Below are positions 24,622 through 34,873 of a stretch of DNA of 64,000 nucleotides, in pieces (the first letter of the stretch is position 1; every line of letters begins with the position of its first letter). Below the pieces are notes generated by a model. It had not been told where the DNA came from. It was given only the letters and a program-made list of their open reading frames with translations, and searched no databases. This DNA is from an uncultured Eggerthella sp. (GTDB taxonomy: Bacteria; Actinomycetota; Coriobacteriia; Coriobacteriales; Eggerthellaceae): the NCBI GenBank assembly GCA_900553605.1, contig USDX01000009.1, positions 8,529 to 72,528 on the forward strand, in the 5' to 3' direction. A program made the position numbers and the translations under genes.

Positions 24622-25004
24622 TATTGTGGCGCTAAGTCCGCATGCAGCACCGCCATTCGTTCGCACCGATCTTGATCAGCGCGAGGCTAGCTAAGGCTGA
24701 GCGCAAGGGGGGCTATGTTCGCGGGAGACTTCCGTCTTTCGTGTAGTGCTGGGGTGGAATGGAAGCTTGCGACGCCTGTCTTTCTGCGCAGGTGGCGAAT
24801 TGGCCTTCGGGCTCCAGGCGGGGCTTGCCCTCCAAGCCGAAGTGCGCCTTCGTGCCCCATGTTGCATCGAACCGCACGCAGGGGCTCGCCCATACCAGGG
24901 ACGCGTGCACGGAGCGCACATTGGGTCGCACGCAGGGAAACTAGGGGCGTCTGCCCCGAGCAGATGATCAGGTGGTGCTTTGACCACGTGGAAAGGGGAT
25001 TGCT
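24622..25004. other. Gap without a recognised gene
   Basis: About 380 GC-rich bases. Open frames on both strands look spurious. Two similar segments, CCGCACGCAGGG (~24876) and TCGCACGCAGGG (~24937), and a small hairpin GTGGT/ACCAC just before the next ribosome site are the only structures I can point to. Confidence 0.5.
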
Positions 25005-25397
25005 ATGGCATTTTGTACAGATACGGTTTGCGCGGGCGAAGGGGTGTTCGCCCTCGAAGCCGTGGTTACGGTAACCCCGCGCGGCATCGTGGTGTATGCT
25101 TGCACGCCTGCTTTCGCCCACGTGGGCGCTACGGCTCAGGCTATTCCGCGCCCAGAGCCAGGGCGCACGGCAACGGTTAGCTTGCTTGCCGTTCCCTGCC
25201 ATAGGGACGAAATTCCCGCCCATGATATCGCCGCCGCTTTGGCAACGGAGTTCGCCATGCCCTGCTCCGCCAGCACGGGCTATCACGTGGAAAATGCCTC
25301 TCCTGCCGATTTGCAGAAGATGCTCGAAGTGAACCAGCAGCTCATCGAAGTGCTGAAGGAGCGCGTTGCAGCAATGCTTGCCAGCTTGAGCGAATAG
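25005..25397 (+). CDS. LpdD-like protein (prenylated-flavin chaperone family, tentative)
   Basis: 130 residues, ATG behind AAAGGGGA. A beta-rich first half (GEGVFALEAVVTVTPRGIVV) leads to HVGATAQAI, then a helical part with PCHRDEIPAHDIAAALATEF and a GYHVENASPADLQKMLEVNQ tail. This pattern resembles small LpdD-type proteins (HIGA..., PGH.E..., G.H...AT/S.EE) that assist UbiD-family decarboxylases by handling prenylated FMN. If right, it would serve the UbiD/UbiX pair at 55.7-57.7 kb, which has no such gene beside it. Recognition is by remembered pattern only, so it could also be an unrelated small protein. Confidence 0.5.
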   Translation: MAFCTDTVCAGEGVFALEAVVTVTPRGIVVYACTPAFAHVGATAQAIPRPEPGRTATVSLLAVPCHRDEIPAHDIAAALATEFAMPCSASTGYHVENASPADLQKMLEVNQQLIEVLKERVAAMLASLSE

Positions 25398-25684
25398 CTG
25401 CCGCCCACGCCGATGCATCGCGTCAACCGATGCACGCTTGCCGGCACCGCCTGGGCCCGACCCGCGCTTACCTCGATCCGGCTCACTATCGCCCGCTCCC
25501 AGGGCGCCCACCATGCCGCGCCGCCGCCCGCCCCACTAGGCCTACGATTCCGCGCGCTCCTCGGCCTCGGATTCGTCCCACCGCCCGAGCCCCGGCCCTG
25601 CGCCCACTGCGCCTCCATCGCCTACGCGCTGCTCCCGGCTGCCCGCGTTCCCCTCTCGCGTTGCGGCGGCCCCGGGGCCCTGGC

Positions 25685-25934
25685 TGGCAAGAATCGCACC
25701 GTATGCATCCCTTTTTCGCCGAATGCGCGAAAAAGGCCCCCTTCCTGGCAACATCCGCCCGAAATGCATGCTTTTCGAGATCAAGATGGCAACATCCTCG
25801 CCCTATGCATCCATTTCCGGGCGCAATCGGGCGATTCAGGATACATGGCGCGCGAATCTTGCCTCCAAGGGCCCTTTTTCGCGTCGAGGAACCCGAAATC
25901 ACGCATGGCGCGAAGATGTTGCCAGCGCCGCGCG
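25685..25934. repeat. Second cluster of the ~25-bp dispersed repeat
   Basis: Three reverse-orientation copies (25685, 25746, 25787; TGGCAACATCCGCCCGAAAT type) followed by two direct copies (25839, 25913; ACATGGCGCGCGAATCTTGC type). Same family and same left-inverted/right-direct order as 13787-14110. It lies in the ~930-base gene-free gap 25398-26333, which otherwise holds only the tyrS terminator. Confidence 0.75.
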
Positions 25935-26253
25935 GCCTTTCCGCGGCAGCGGCATGCGGCTCGGCCGAACGGGCTTTGCGCCCTGCGGCAGCGGCCTGCG
26001 ACACGCGGCATGGCCGAACGGGCTTTGCGCCCTGCGGCGCGGGCCTGGCCTGCTTGCCGCATGCGCCCCCTGCCATCTCGCCCGCGTTCATCGCCGCCGT
26101 CTTACACGTGCCGCGCTTCGCCGTTCGAGACCCGCCACGCGGTCCCCGTACCGACGCATCTCGCTACCTGCGCGCCGCACCCATCCCGCCAGCCGCGCGG
26201 ACCCACCGCGTCCAGGAAACAAGCGGAACAACACAAACAACTCAATGCGGGCA

Positions 26254-26286
26254 TAAAAATAGGATCCCCAAATGGGGACCCTATTG
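26254..26286 (-). terminator. Terminator of tyrS
   Basis: Read leftwards: AATAGGGTCCCC, ATTT loop, GGGGATCCTATT, then TTTAT. 12-bp stem with one mismatch, ~50 bases past the tyrS stop. Confidence 0.8.
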
Positions 26287-26333
26287 AAGAGCTCTTTGGT
26301 TTTGCTCAGCGTCTGCCCGACGCCCTGCAGCCC

Positions 26334-27545
26334 TTACACCAAGCGAACGAACTTGCGCTTTCCTACCTGGATCACAGCACCCGACAGGGCTTCGGGAGCT
26401 ACGTTGTAGGCCTTAGCCGCAACAGCTTCACCGTTGATCTTCACGCCGCCCTGGTCGATCATGCGACGAGCATCGCCCGTCGACTTGGTAAGACCCGAAT
26501 CGGCAATGAGCTTAGCCAGATACACCATGCCCTCTTCATTGGGGGTAAGGTCGGCAGCAAACTCGGGAATGTCTTCCGGAACCTCATGCTGCTTGAACTG
26601 GCGATCGAATGCCGCTTCTGCTCCCTTTGCTGCTTCCTCGTCGTAGTACGCCGCAACAATGTTCTGGGCCAAGTCGCGCTTGCAGCGGTTCGGATGAATC
26701 TCGTCGGCAGCCAAGCCCTTTTCGATAGCATCGATCTGATCGACCGGCACGGTAGAAGCCAGACGGTAGTACTTCACCATCAGTTCGTCAGGGATAGACA
26801 TTACCTTGCCAAACATATCGTTGGGGGCATCGGTCAAACCGATGTAGTTGCCGTAGCTCTTGGACATTTTCTTAACGCCGTCGGTGCCCTCCAGCAAAGG
26901 AAGCGTCAGGCACACCTGAGGCTCCATGCCCATCTTTTCCATGAGCTCACGGCCAGCGAGCAGATTGAACAACTGGTCGGTGCCGCCCAGTTCAACGTCT
27001 GCCTTGATAACAACAGAATCGTATGCCTGCATGATGGGATACAGGAACTCGTGCAAGCTGATGGGCAGCTCGGACGTGTAACGGTTATGGAAGTCGTCGC
27101 GCTCAAGGATGCGTGCAACGGTAAAGTTGGAAGCGATCTTCAGAAGTTCTTCCATACCCAAGGAAAGAATCCATTCGGAGTTGTAACGAAGCGTGGTCTT
27201 CTCAGGATCAAGAACCTTAAAGGCCTGGTCAACGTAAGTCTGGGCGTTTTCCTTGATCTGTTCGCGCGTAAGCTGAGGGCGCGTAGAGTTGCGGCCGGAA
27301 GGGTCACCGATAAGGGCGGTTCCGTCGCCGATGATAAGGGTAACCTGATGGCCCAGATCCTGGAACTGGCGCAGCTTACGCAGCGGAACAGCATGACCAA
27401 GATGGATATCGGGAGCCGTAGGGTCTACACCCAACTTGATGTTCAACGGCTTACCGCGCTTAAGCTTGTCCATAAGGGCCTTCTCAGGCACGATCTGAGC
27501 GGCGCCGGACTGAATAATATGAAACTGCTCTTCAGGTGAAATCAT
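26334..27545 (-). CDS. tyrS: Tyrosyl-tRNA synthetase
   Basis: 403 residues. Class I signatures: HLGH (in PDIHLGHAVPL) and KMSKS (GVKKMSKSYGNYIG). The C-terminal S4 RNA-binding domain is present (GGVKINGEAVAAKAYNVAPE). It attaches tyrosine to tRNA-Tyr. The ATG is preceded by GAAAGAGGAA. The HLGH variant and overall length fit the TyrS type with Ala/Gly-rich insert common in Gram-positive bacteria. No T-box leader was recognised in the short gap upstream. A very long open frame on the opposite strand is a shadow. Confidence 0.96.
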   Translation of the reverse strand: MISPEEQFHIIQSGAAQIVPEKALMDKLKRGKPLNIKLGVDPTAPDIHLGHAVPLRKLRQFQDLGHQVTLIIGDGTALIGDPSGRNSTRPQLTREQIKENAQTYVDQAFKVLDPEKTTLRYNSEWILSLGMEELLKIASNFTVARILERDDFHNRYTSELPISLHEFLYPIMQAYDSVVIKADVELGGTDQLFNLLAGRELMEKMGMEPQVCLTLPLLEGTDGVKKMSKSYGNYIGLTDAPNDMFGKVMSIPDELMVKYYRLASTVPVDQIDAIEKGLAADEIHPNRCKRDLAQNIVAAYYDEEAAKGAEAAFDRQFKQHEVPEDIPEFAADLTPNEEGMVYLAKLIADSGLTKSTGDARRMIDQGGVKINGEAVAAKAYNVAPEALSGAVIQVGKRKFVRLV

Positions 27546-27708
27546 GATTCCTCTTTCTAGCGTATGGCGAAGATTCTAGCACAGGGAAGACGGCTGCGTT
27601 TTCCTGCAGCCGCCCTTATCACTGCGTAGGAGCAAGGACTGCGCGTATGCTTTCCGCGCGCATTCTGCGCACAAGCGCACCCTTGCGTTTTTCATCTTGC
27701 CCAAGCAC

Positions 27709-30234
27709 CTACGAAACACCGCGGAACAAATGACCCGATGTTGCGCCTTCGGCCTTGGCAACCTTGTTGCCGTCCTTCTGGGCAATATCGCGGGCACGAA
27801 CAGCGCGGGCAACCTTTTCGGTGGTTTCCTTCACGTTCATAAGCGTGGTGTCGACCAGCACCGTAGAAACACCCGCCCCGATGATCTCGGGCATCAGGTG
27901 GGCAACGTCCATCTGCACCGCATTGTACAAATGGCTGCGCCCAGTACAATCGGTGATTACCGGCATCTCGTAGCCCTTGCGGTCTTTCAGGTAGTGGGGG
28001 CTCTTGCGGCGAGCACACTCAGCACACTTCTGATTACAGGGGCCCTGGCTCATAAGCAAGCAATGCTCGGTAACCATGAGCTCGGTCTGACCCATGATGG
28101 TAAGGCCCAAAGGCATGGGTGCCATGTCGCCCAGCTCTTCGATCTGCACCAGCGAAAGCTCGGGAGAGAGCCATACGCGCTGTGCGCCCAGGTCGGCCAT
28201 AGCCTGCAAGTCGAGCTTGTTCGTAACGGGAATATGCGGACCGACCTCAGGAGCAGCGCCCATTTCCGTAGCGTGGAGAAGCTGGCCAAGATTTTCAACC
28301 ATAACCGGCTTATCTGCCTTTACGCGTTTCCAGATATCGAAGCCGTTGCGCTTCTCTTCGTCGAACATCTGCGAAACGGTAGGCAATACCGGAATGCATT
28401 GCTTGGGATATCCAGCTTGCTCGGCAGTATCGGAAAGCTGACCCGCGATAACAGCTTCTCCGCGACGGTAATTTGCCGCAGGTACGTAAATCAAGTCAGC
28501 ACCAGCGCGCTTTGCGGCGCGGGCGCAGGCAGGATTCGTAGCCAAAGCCGCAACCTTGCACCAACCCTTGCGAACGACAGGGGCAAAGGCTCGACTGGGC
28601 GTGCGTTCAAGCTTGCGAGCATGATAATGCGCAAGAATTGCTTCCTGGAGTTCTTCGGCAGCACGGGCACGGAGCTTATGCAGCATCGAAAAGCCCATGC
28701 CTACACCTTCGTCCAAGTCAATATCGAGCGAAGAAAGGTAAAACGGCGTGGCTCCCATGCGGTCGATGTGCTCGCGCACCTCTTCTTCGGTGATGGCTTT
28801 GGTGCGCGCAGCCTCCACCTCAGGGCCTTCGACGGTAACGCTTGCATCGCCAGCAGCTGCCGTAAAGGTAAGCAGAGCGGGCTGCCCAATATGGAGTTCG
28901 GCATGGGCACAAACGGCGACGGAAGGAAGCTTATCGTCATCCACGAAAGCAGCCTCAGCGTTGCGCACGCGGAACACGCGGTCGCCCTTGCCCACGGCAC
29001 GCTCCACCGGGAAGAAGACGCGACCCGCTCGATCGGTTTTGAATTCGCCAATGGTATGCACGAAGTGGCCGCGATTGGTCCAGAATTCGATCAGGTCACC
29101 AACATGCAGCTCGGTTTCGGGGTCGATGAATACCAAGCCCTCACGTACCTTGGCAACACGACCAACGAACACGCCACGATTGTTCGGGCGCCCATAGCTC
29201 ATGATTTCATTGCCACGCTTACCCTTCAGGTAAGCCGTAGTAAACCCACGAGAGAAAGCTTCGGAAAGGACGTTCGTCTCCTCTTCGCTTGCGCGAAGCT
29301 CGGGAGCGTCAGACGCAACAACAGAGTCGATGCCGTCACGGGCAATAGCTCCCTCAACGCGGTCGATCACCGCACGGTACACCCCTACTACAGCCTGCAC
29401 GTATTCAGGCGATTTCATGCGACCTTCGATTTTGAGCGAAGCCACACCCACCTGCAGGAGTTCGGGAATGAGGTTTGCCGTGCACAGGTCTTTCGGAGAA
29501 AGCAGATGCTCGCCTGGAGCATCGAGGGTTTTGCGCAGAGCGCGATTGTGCAGCTCGTATGGCAAACGGCACGCCTGGGCACAACGGCCGCGATTGGCGG
29601 AACGACCGCCCACCAGCGACGACATGAAGCACTGGCCCGAATAGCAAATGCATAGTGCGCCATGGGCGAACGACTCAAGTTCGACACCAAGCTCTTCTGC
29701 ATGCTCATGCAAACGGGCAATTTCATCCAAGGAAAGCTCACGGGCAAGCGTTACGCGCGTGGCACCCAGCGCGGCGGCTGCGCGTAGGCCGTCTTCATCA
29801 TGAATGTTCATCTGAGTGGATACATGGACCTCCACATCGGGCATGATGCGGGATAGCTCGATGGAGATACCGATATCCTGCACGATAAAGGCATCTACGC
29901 CACAGCGATAAGCCTGACGAGCAAGCTCCAAAGCATCGGGAAGCTCTGAGGGCAGCACTACGGTATTCAGCGTAAGATAGATCTTCACACCGCGAAGATG
30001 CGCGTAATCGCAGGCTTCCGCCAAGTTTTCGAGCGAGAAATTATCGGCACCACGACGGGCGTTGAAATGACCTGCGCCCAGATACACTGCATCGGCACCA
30101 GCTTTTACAGCTGCATGCAGGCATTCCATGTTGCCAGCGGGGGCCAAAAGCTCCACATTCTTCGAACAAGGACCAGCTATCACGCCAGCTTCGGGCTGCA
30201 CATTGGCTTCCTTGTTCATGGTTTCGTTAGTCAT
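27709..30234 (-). CDS. Peptidase U32-family protein with DUF3656 (RlhA-like)
   Basis: 841 residues. N-terminal U32 domain: ELLAPAGNMECLHAAVKAGA, ADAVYLGAGHFNARRGADNF, then the Cys-rich signature SFAHGALCICYSGQCFMSSL and GGRSANRGRCAQACRLPY, which supplies conserved cysteines likely to hold an Fe-S cluster. The C-terminal half (DUF3656 and a second barrel) carries more cysteines (CNQKCAEC). Relatives include RlhA, which hydroxylates a cytidine of 23S rRNA; most are called peptidases by history rather than proof. Single gene with its own ribosome site. Confidence 0.9.
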   Translation of the reverse strand: MTNETMNKEANVQPEAGVIAGPCSKNVELLAPAGNMECLHAAVKAGADAVYLGAGHFNARRGADNFSLENLAEACDYAHLRGVKIYLTLNTVVLPSELPDALELARQAYRCGVDAFIVQDIGISIELSRIMPDVEVHVSTQMNIHDEDGLRAAAALGATRVTLARELSLDEIARLHEHAEELGVELESFAHGALCICYSGQCFMSSLVGGRSANRGRCAQACRLPYELHNRALRKTLDAPGEHLLSPKDLCTANLIPELLQVGVASLKIEGRMKSPEYVQAVVGVYRAVIDRVEGAIARDGIDSVVASDAPELRASEEETNVLSEAFSRGFTTAYLKGKRGNEIMSYGRPNNRGVFVGRVAKVREGLVFIDPETELHVGDLIEFWTNRGHFVHTIGEFKTDRAGRVFFPVERAVGKGDRVFRVRNAEAAFVDDDKLPSVAVCAHAELHIGQPALLTFTAAAGDASVTVEGPEVEAARTKAITEEEVREHIDRMGATPFYLSSLDIDLDEGVGMGFSMLHKLRARAAEELQEAILAHYHARKLERTPSRAFAPVVRKGWCKVAALATNPACARAAKRAGADLIYVPAANYRRGEAVIAGQLSDTAEQAGYPKQCIPVLPTVSQMFDEEKRNGFDIWKRVKADKPVMVENLGQLLHATEMGAAPEVGPHIPVTNKLDLQAMADLGAQRVWLSPELSLVQIEELGDMAPMPLGLTIMGQTELMVTEHCLLMSQGPCNQKCAECARRKSPHYLKDRKGYEMPVITDCTGRSHLYNAVQMDVAHLMPEIIGAGVSTVLVDTTLMNVKETTEKVARAVRARDIAQKDGNKVAKAEGATSGHLFRGVS

Positions 30235-30266
30235 ACCTTTGTCCTTAAACCTCTTGATAAGGCAAG

Positions 30267-30300
30267 AAAACGGCCATCATCGAGCATGATGGCCGTTTCA
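30267..30300 (-). terminator. Terminator of the lipoprotein gene
   Basis: AAACGGCCATCAT and its complement form a 13-bp stem; TTTTCTTG follows on the minus strand. It separates the lipoprotein gene from the U32 gene downstream. Confidence 0.85.
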
Positions 30301-30323
30301 CTACATTGCTATGCCGCACTCCG

Positions 30324-30815
30324 CTAGGCGGATTCGGCCTTGCTGTCCGCATCCTGCAGGGCCTTGATGCCCGCATCGTAATGGGACTGGATTTCAGCCA
30401 TACGGCTATCATAGTCAGCGCCACTGGGAGCTACGCCGCTTGCAGGAGCCTTAACGTCCTCATACAACTGAACATAGCTCGAAAGCGCGGTTTGCAGTTC
30501 CTTAGCACCGTTCACATACGATGAGTGAATGTCGCCCATAGCATCGGGAACGGAAAGGCCTTCAAGGTCAGACACGCACTGGTCGACCGCAGAAAGCTGA
30601 GCGGAAAGAGAAACCACTTCGCCATCCTTCACCGCTTCGGAGAAGGCGCCCATGTTTGTATTCAGGGTTTCCATGATGGTGTTGACCGAAGACATGTACT
30701 GACGGTTCTGCGTTTGGGCATCCGTCTGCTCATTGTTGCTTGCACAGCCAACAAGCGCCGCCAAACAGGCAAGGCAAAATGCCGCAATTACCAGAAAACG
30801 TGCTTTCGTTTTCAT
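30324..30815 (-). CDS. Lipoprotein of unknown function
   Basis: 163 residues from the ATG at 30815 (GGAAGGA upstream). Type II signal peptide with lipobox ending LVGC, so C24 is the predicted lipidation site; the preceding stretch FLVIAAFCLACLAALVG is hydrophobic. The mature part is mostly helical and polar (YMSSVNTIMETLNTNMGAFS, VSLSAQLSAVDQCVSDLEGL), like a helical bundle. No enzyme motif. Anchored on the outer face of the membrane. Sits between a class A PBP and a U32 gene, with terminators on both sides, so it is probably a one-gene unit. Confidence 0.8.
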   Translation of the reverse strand: MKTKARFLVIAAFCLACLAALVGCASNNEQTDAQTQNRQYMSSVNTIMETLNTNMGAFSEAVKDGEVVSLSAQLSAVDQCVSDLEGLSVPDAMGDIHSSYVNGAKELQTALSSYVQLYEDVKAPASGVAPSGADYDSRMAEIQSHYDAGIKALQDADSKAESA

Positions 30816-30952
30816 AAGATCCTTCCGAGTAAAAACCAGCAAAGCCAAAGGGCTTTACATTCCTTTCTATTAAAAACGCTCTTTGCCACCTGCGTGCTTG
30901 CGTTTGACGTTCTACCCGAAGAATCCACAGCCTGTCGTTGTTTCAGCAAAAC

Positions 30953-30984
30953 AAAAAGGCGCACCCCCTTCAGGATGCGCCTTT
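30953..30984 (-). terminator. Terminator of the class A PBP gene
   Basis: AAAGGCGCA and TGCGCCTTT pair around a 12-base loop; TTTTTGTTTT follows on the minus strand. Confidence 0.8.
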
Positions 30985-30989
30985 AAAAG

Positions 30990-33173
30990 TTAATCTTCTC
31001 CGGTGCCGCCAGAGCCAGCTTCACCGCCAGAGCCAGAGCCTCCGTTGCCGCCACCCGAGGTTCCGCCGCTGCTGCCGCCGGTCGAGCCGCCGCTGCTAGA
31101 GCCAGAGCCCGAACTCGTGCCGCTTCCGCCGCTCGAGGTGCCGCCGCTCGGGGTTGTAGCGCCCTTATCAGGCTCATTAGTGCCTGGCTGCCCATTATTC
31201 GTGGTATCGGAAGCTGACGTGCCGTCCGTCATCTCTGTATCGCCTTCATGCTCAGGGGACGAACCAGTGCTTCCGCTGCCATTGCCAAAGTCTGTTGTGT
31301 TGTAGGTGAGCTTCGTGTCGGATGTCGGGAACTGCTCGATGGGCTGACCTGCAAGAACTTGGCTCATAAAGCTGCCATACACACCATCGCACGCAACCGA
31401 AGAAGGCATACGGACCTCATCACGGCCACCGATCCACACTGCGGTGGAAAGCTGCGGAGTGATGCCGCAGAACCACTTATCGCGCCAATTCTCGGAAGTA
31501 CCCGTTTTGCCCGCCACCGGCTGCCCGTTGCTGATGCTTGCTCCACGGCCAGTACCGTTGGTAACAACACCCTTCATTACATCGGTTGCAGCCTGAGTGA
31601 GTGCCGTATCAAGAACCTTTTCGCCCTTGGTGTCAGCCTGGAAGATAGTGATGCCATCGGAGTCCTTGATGGATTCGATGCACACCGCTTCACGCCTGGT
31701 GCCACCATTGGCAATGGTGGCATACGCCTGGGCCATTTCGCGCACCGTAACCTCTTCGGAGCCCAGCGTAATGGAAGGATAGGCGTCCAACTCGGACTCG
31801 ATGCCGCACTTCTTCGCCATGTCCGCTACCTTCTCAGGACCGATTTCGGTACACAGCTCAGCAAAACCAGTGTTAGAGGAAACGGCGAAAGCACTTCGGA
31901 TGGAACGCGTACCGTAGTCGGTGCCACCGTAGTTCTCGACTTGCCAACCGTTGATATTCACATGGCCGGCGCAGTTAAGATTGGTTTCAGGAGAAACGCC
32001 TTCGTTCAAAGCGGCAAGCAAGGTGAACGTCTTGAAGGAAGAGCCCGGCTGACGTTTTGCCTGCGTTGCCAAGTTGAATTCATTGGCGTCGTAATCACGT
32101 CCACCGATAAGAGCCTTGATGAAGCCGGTATCAGGGTCAACAGAAACCAGCGCGAGCTCAAGATTATCGGAAAGGCTCTTCATCTTCGCATCGGCGGCAG
32201 ATTCCGCTGCCTCTTGGATGGCAGGGTCAAGCGTAGTGACAACCGTCATGCCACCCTTGAATACCTCGTCGGTCGAGTAATCCTTCAGAAGCGTTTCGCG
32301 AACATAGCTGGTGAAGTACTTGTACTTGTACATGCCGTCGCCGGTGCTTACCTCGGAAACGTTCAGGTTCAAATCTTCAGCCTGTGCCGCATCGTGCTCT
32401 TCTTGAGTGATTACCCCATTGGAAAGCATGCGATCGAGAACCAAGTTGCGACGGTTCTTACAGTTTCCGGGATTGTCGATGGGGTTGTTGTACGTAGGCG
32501 ACTGGGGAATGCCGATTAGCGTTGCCGCCTGAGCGATAGTAAGGTCTTTCGCATCCTTGTTGTAGTAGCGCTGCGCAGCTGCCTGGATACCATAGGCGCC
32601 CTGACCATAGTTAATCGTGTTCAGGTACATCTGAAGGATTTCGTCCTTCGAGTACGATTCTTCCAGCTTAATGGCAATATACGCTTCGCGCACCTTACGC
32701 TTCAGCGTAGATTCCGTAGCTTCATCAGCCAAAATGGTGTTTCGCACAAACTGCTGCGTAATGGTTGACGCACCTTCATGGCCGGTATGGGTTACATTTA
32801 CCCAAACCGCGCGCGCAATACCCAAAATATCGATGCCGTTATGCTGGTAGAAACGCTCGTCTTCCGTGGCAACCGTACCCTTGGTTACATAGGTGCCCAT
32901 CTCATCGAGATCAATGGGATCACGGTTCTCAAGGTAAAACTCGGCAAGCAATGTCGTGCCGTCGTTAGCGTATACCTTGGTTTTCTCGGCATAGTTATAA
33001 GCAGAAGCATCGTTGTAATCGGGCAAGTCCTGCAACCAGACGGTGCACATCACAACAACGGCGATGCAGCAGGCAGCAAGCGCGCCCAAGATAACAGCAC
33101 CCGCAACGCCAAGCCTTAAACCTGCTTTTTCCTGGCGAGCACCGTGCTTGCTTTTTCTAGCTCGTGAAGCCAT
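30990..33173 (-). CDS. Class A penicillin-binding protein (bifunctional transglycosylase/transpeptidase)
   Basis: 727 residues. Basic cytosolic start, one membrane anchor (~24-47), GT51 transglycosylase (EDERFYQHNGIDILGIAR, GASTITQQFVRNTIL), then the transpeptidase with SxxK (QPGSSFKTFTLL, active Ser), SxN (SSNTG) and KTGTSE. It polymerises glycan strands and cross-links stem peptides outside the membrane. The last ~75 residues are Gly/Ser/Thr low complexity rich in SGG repeats, a tail probably reaching into the wall. ATG with GGGAGG upstream. Transcribed leftwards alone. Confidence 0.95.
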   Translation of the reverse strand: MASRARKSKHGARQEKAGLRLGVAGAVILGALAACCIAVVVMCTVWLQDLPDYNDASAYNYAEKTKVYANDGTTLLAEFYLENRDPIDLDEMGTYVTKGTVATEDERFYQHNGIDILGIARAVWVNVTHTGHEGASTITQQFVRNTILADEATESTLKRKVREAYIAIKLEESYSKDEILQMYLNTINYGQGAYGIQAAAQRYYNKDAKDLTIAQAATLIGIPQSPTYNNPIDNPGNCKNRRNLVLDRMLSNGVITQEEHDAAQAEDLNLNVSEVSTGDGMYKYKYFTSYVRETLLKDYSTDEVFKGGMTVVTTLDPAIQEAAESAADAKMKSLSDNLELALVSVDPDTGFIKALIGGRDYDANEFNLATQAKRQPGSSFKTFTLLAALNEGVSPETNLNCAGHVNINGWQVENYGGTDYGTRSIRSAFAVSSNTGFAELCTEIGPEKVADMAKKCGIESELDAYPSITLGSEEVTVREMAQAYATIANGGTRREAVCIESIKDSDGITIFQADTKGEKVLDTALTQAATDVMKGVVTNGTGRGASISNGQPVAGKTGTSENWRDKWFCGITPQLSTAVWIGGRDEVRMPSSVACDGVYGSFMSQVLAGQPIEQFPTSDTKLTYNTTDFGNGSGSTGSSPEHEGDTEMTDGTSASDTTNNGQPGTNEPDKGATTPSGGTSSGGSGTSSGSGSSSGGSTGGSSGGTSGGGNGGSGSGGEAGSGGTGED

Positions 33174-33289
33174 CGAACCTCCCTAAATACAGTTCTTTGC
33201 ATTTTATCACGCTTGACGTTGCCGCCACCAAACTGCACAAACCATGGATCTTGAATAGAAATGGCATCATAAACCAATCGATACAACAA

Positions 33290-33323
33290 GAAAGCCGCAG
33301 CACCTAAGGCACTGCGGCTTTCC
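33290..33323 (-). terminator. Terminator of argH
   Basis: AAAGCCGCAG stem with its complement, 11-base loop, then TTTCTTGTTG on the minus strand. Confidence 0.8.
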
Positions 33324-33345
33324 AATTACCGTTTTGGGGAATTTG

Positions 33346-34737
<1,392 letters not shown>

Positions 34738-34873
34738 AATATGAGCTCCTAACCTTAAAGAACTGCGCCCTATACGAGTATTGCTTGATTAACGTTCCAA
34801 TAATAACAAAACAGGACCCTTCCCTCTTTACGAAGGAAAGGCTCTGAATGCCCGCTTTTTCAGGGGAGGCAAT

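Noticed and set aside
25413..27539. Very long plus-strand open frame (708 codons) opposite tyrS
   Set aside because: It runs antisense through the whole tyrS gene and a repeat cluster; its composition reflects codon bias of the real gene. TyrS motifs are unambiguous.
27697..29655. 652-codon plus-strand frame opposite the U32 gene
   Set aside because: Shadow of the U32/DUF3656 gene; no ribosome site or recognisable domain.
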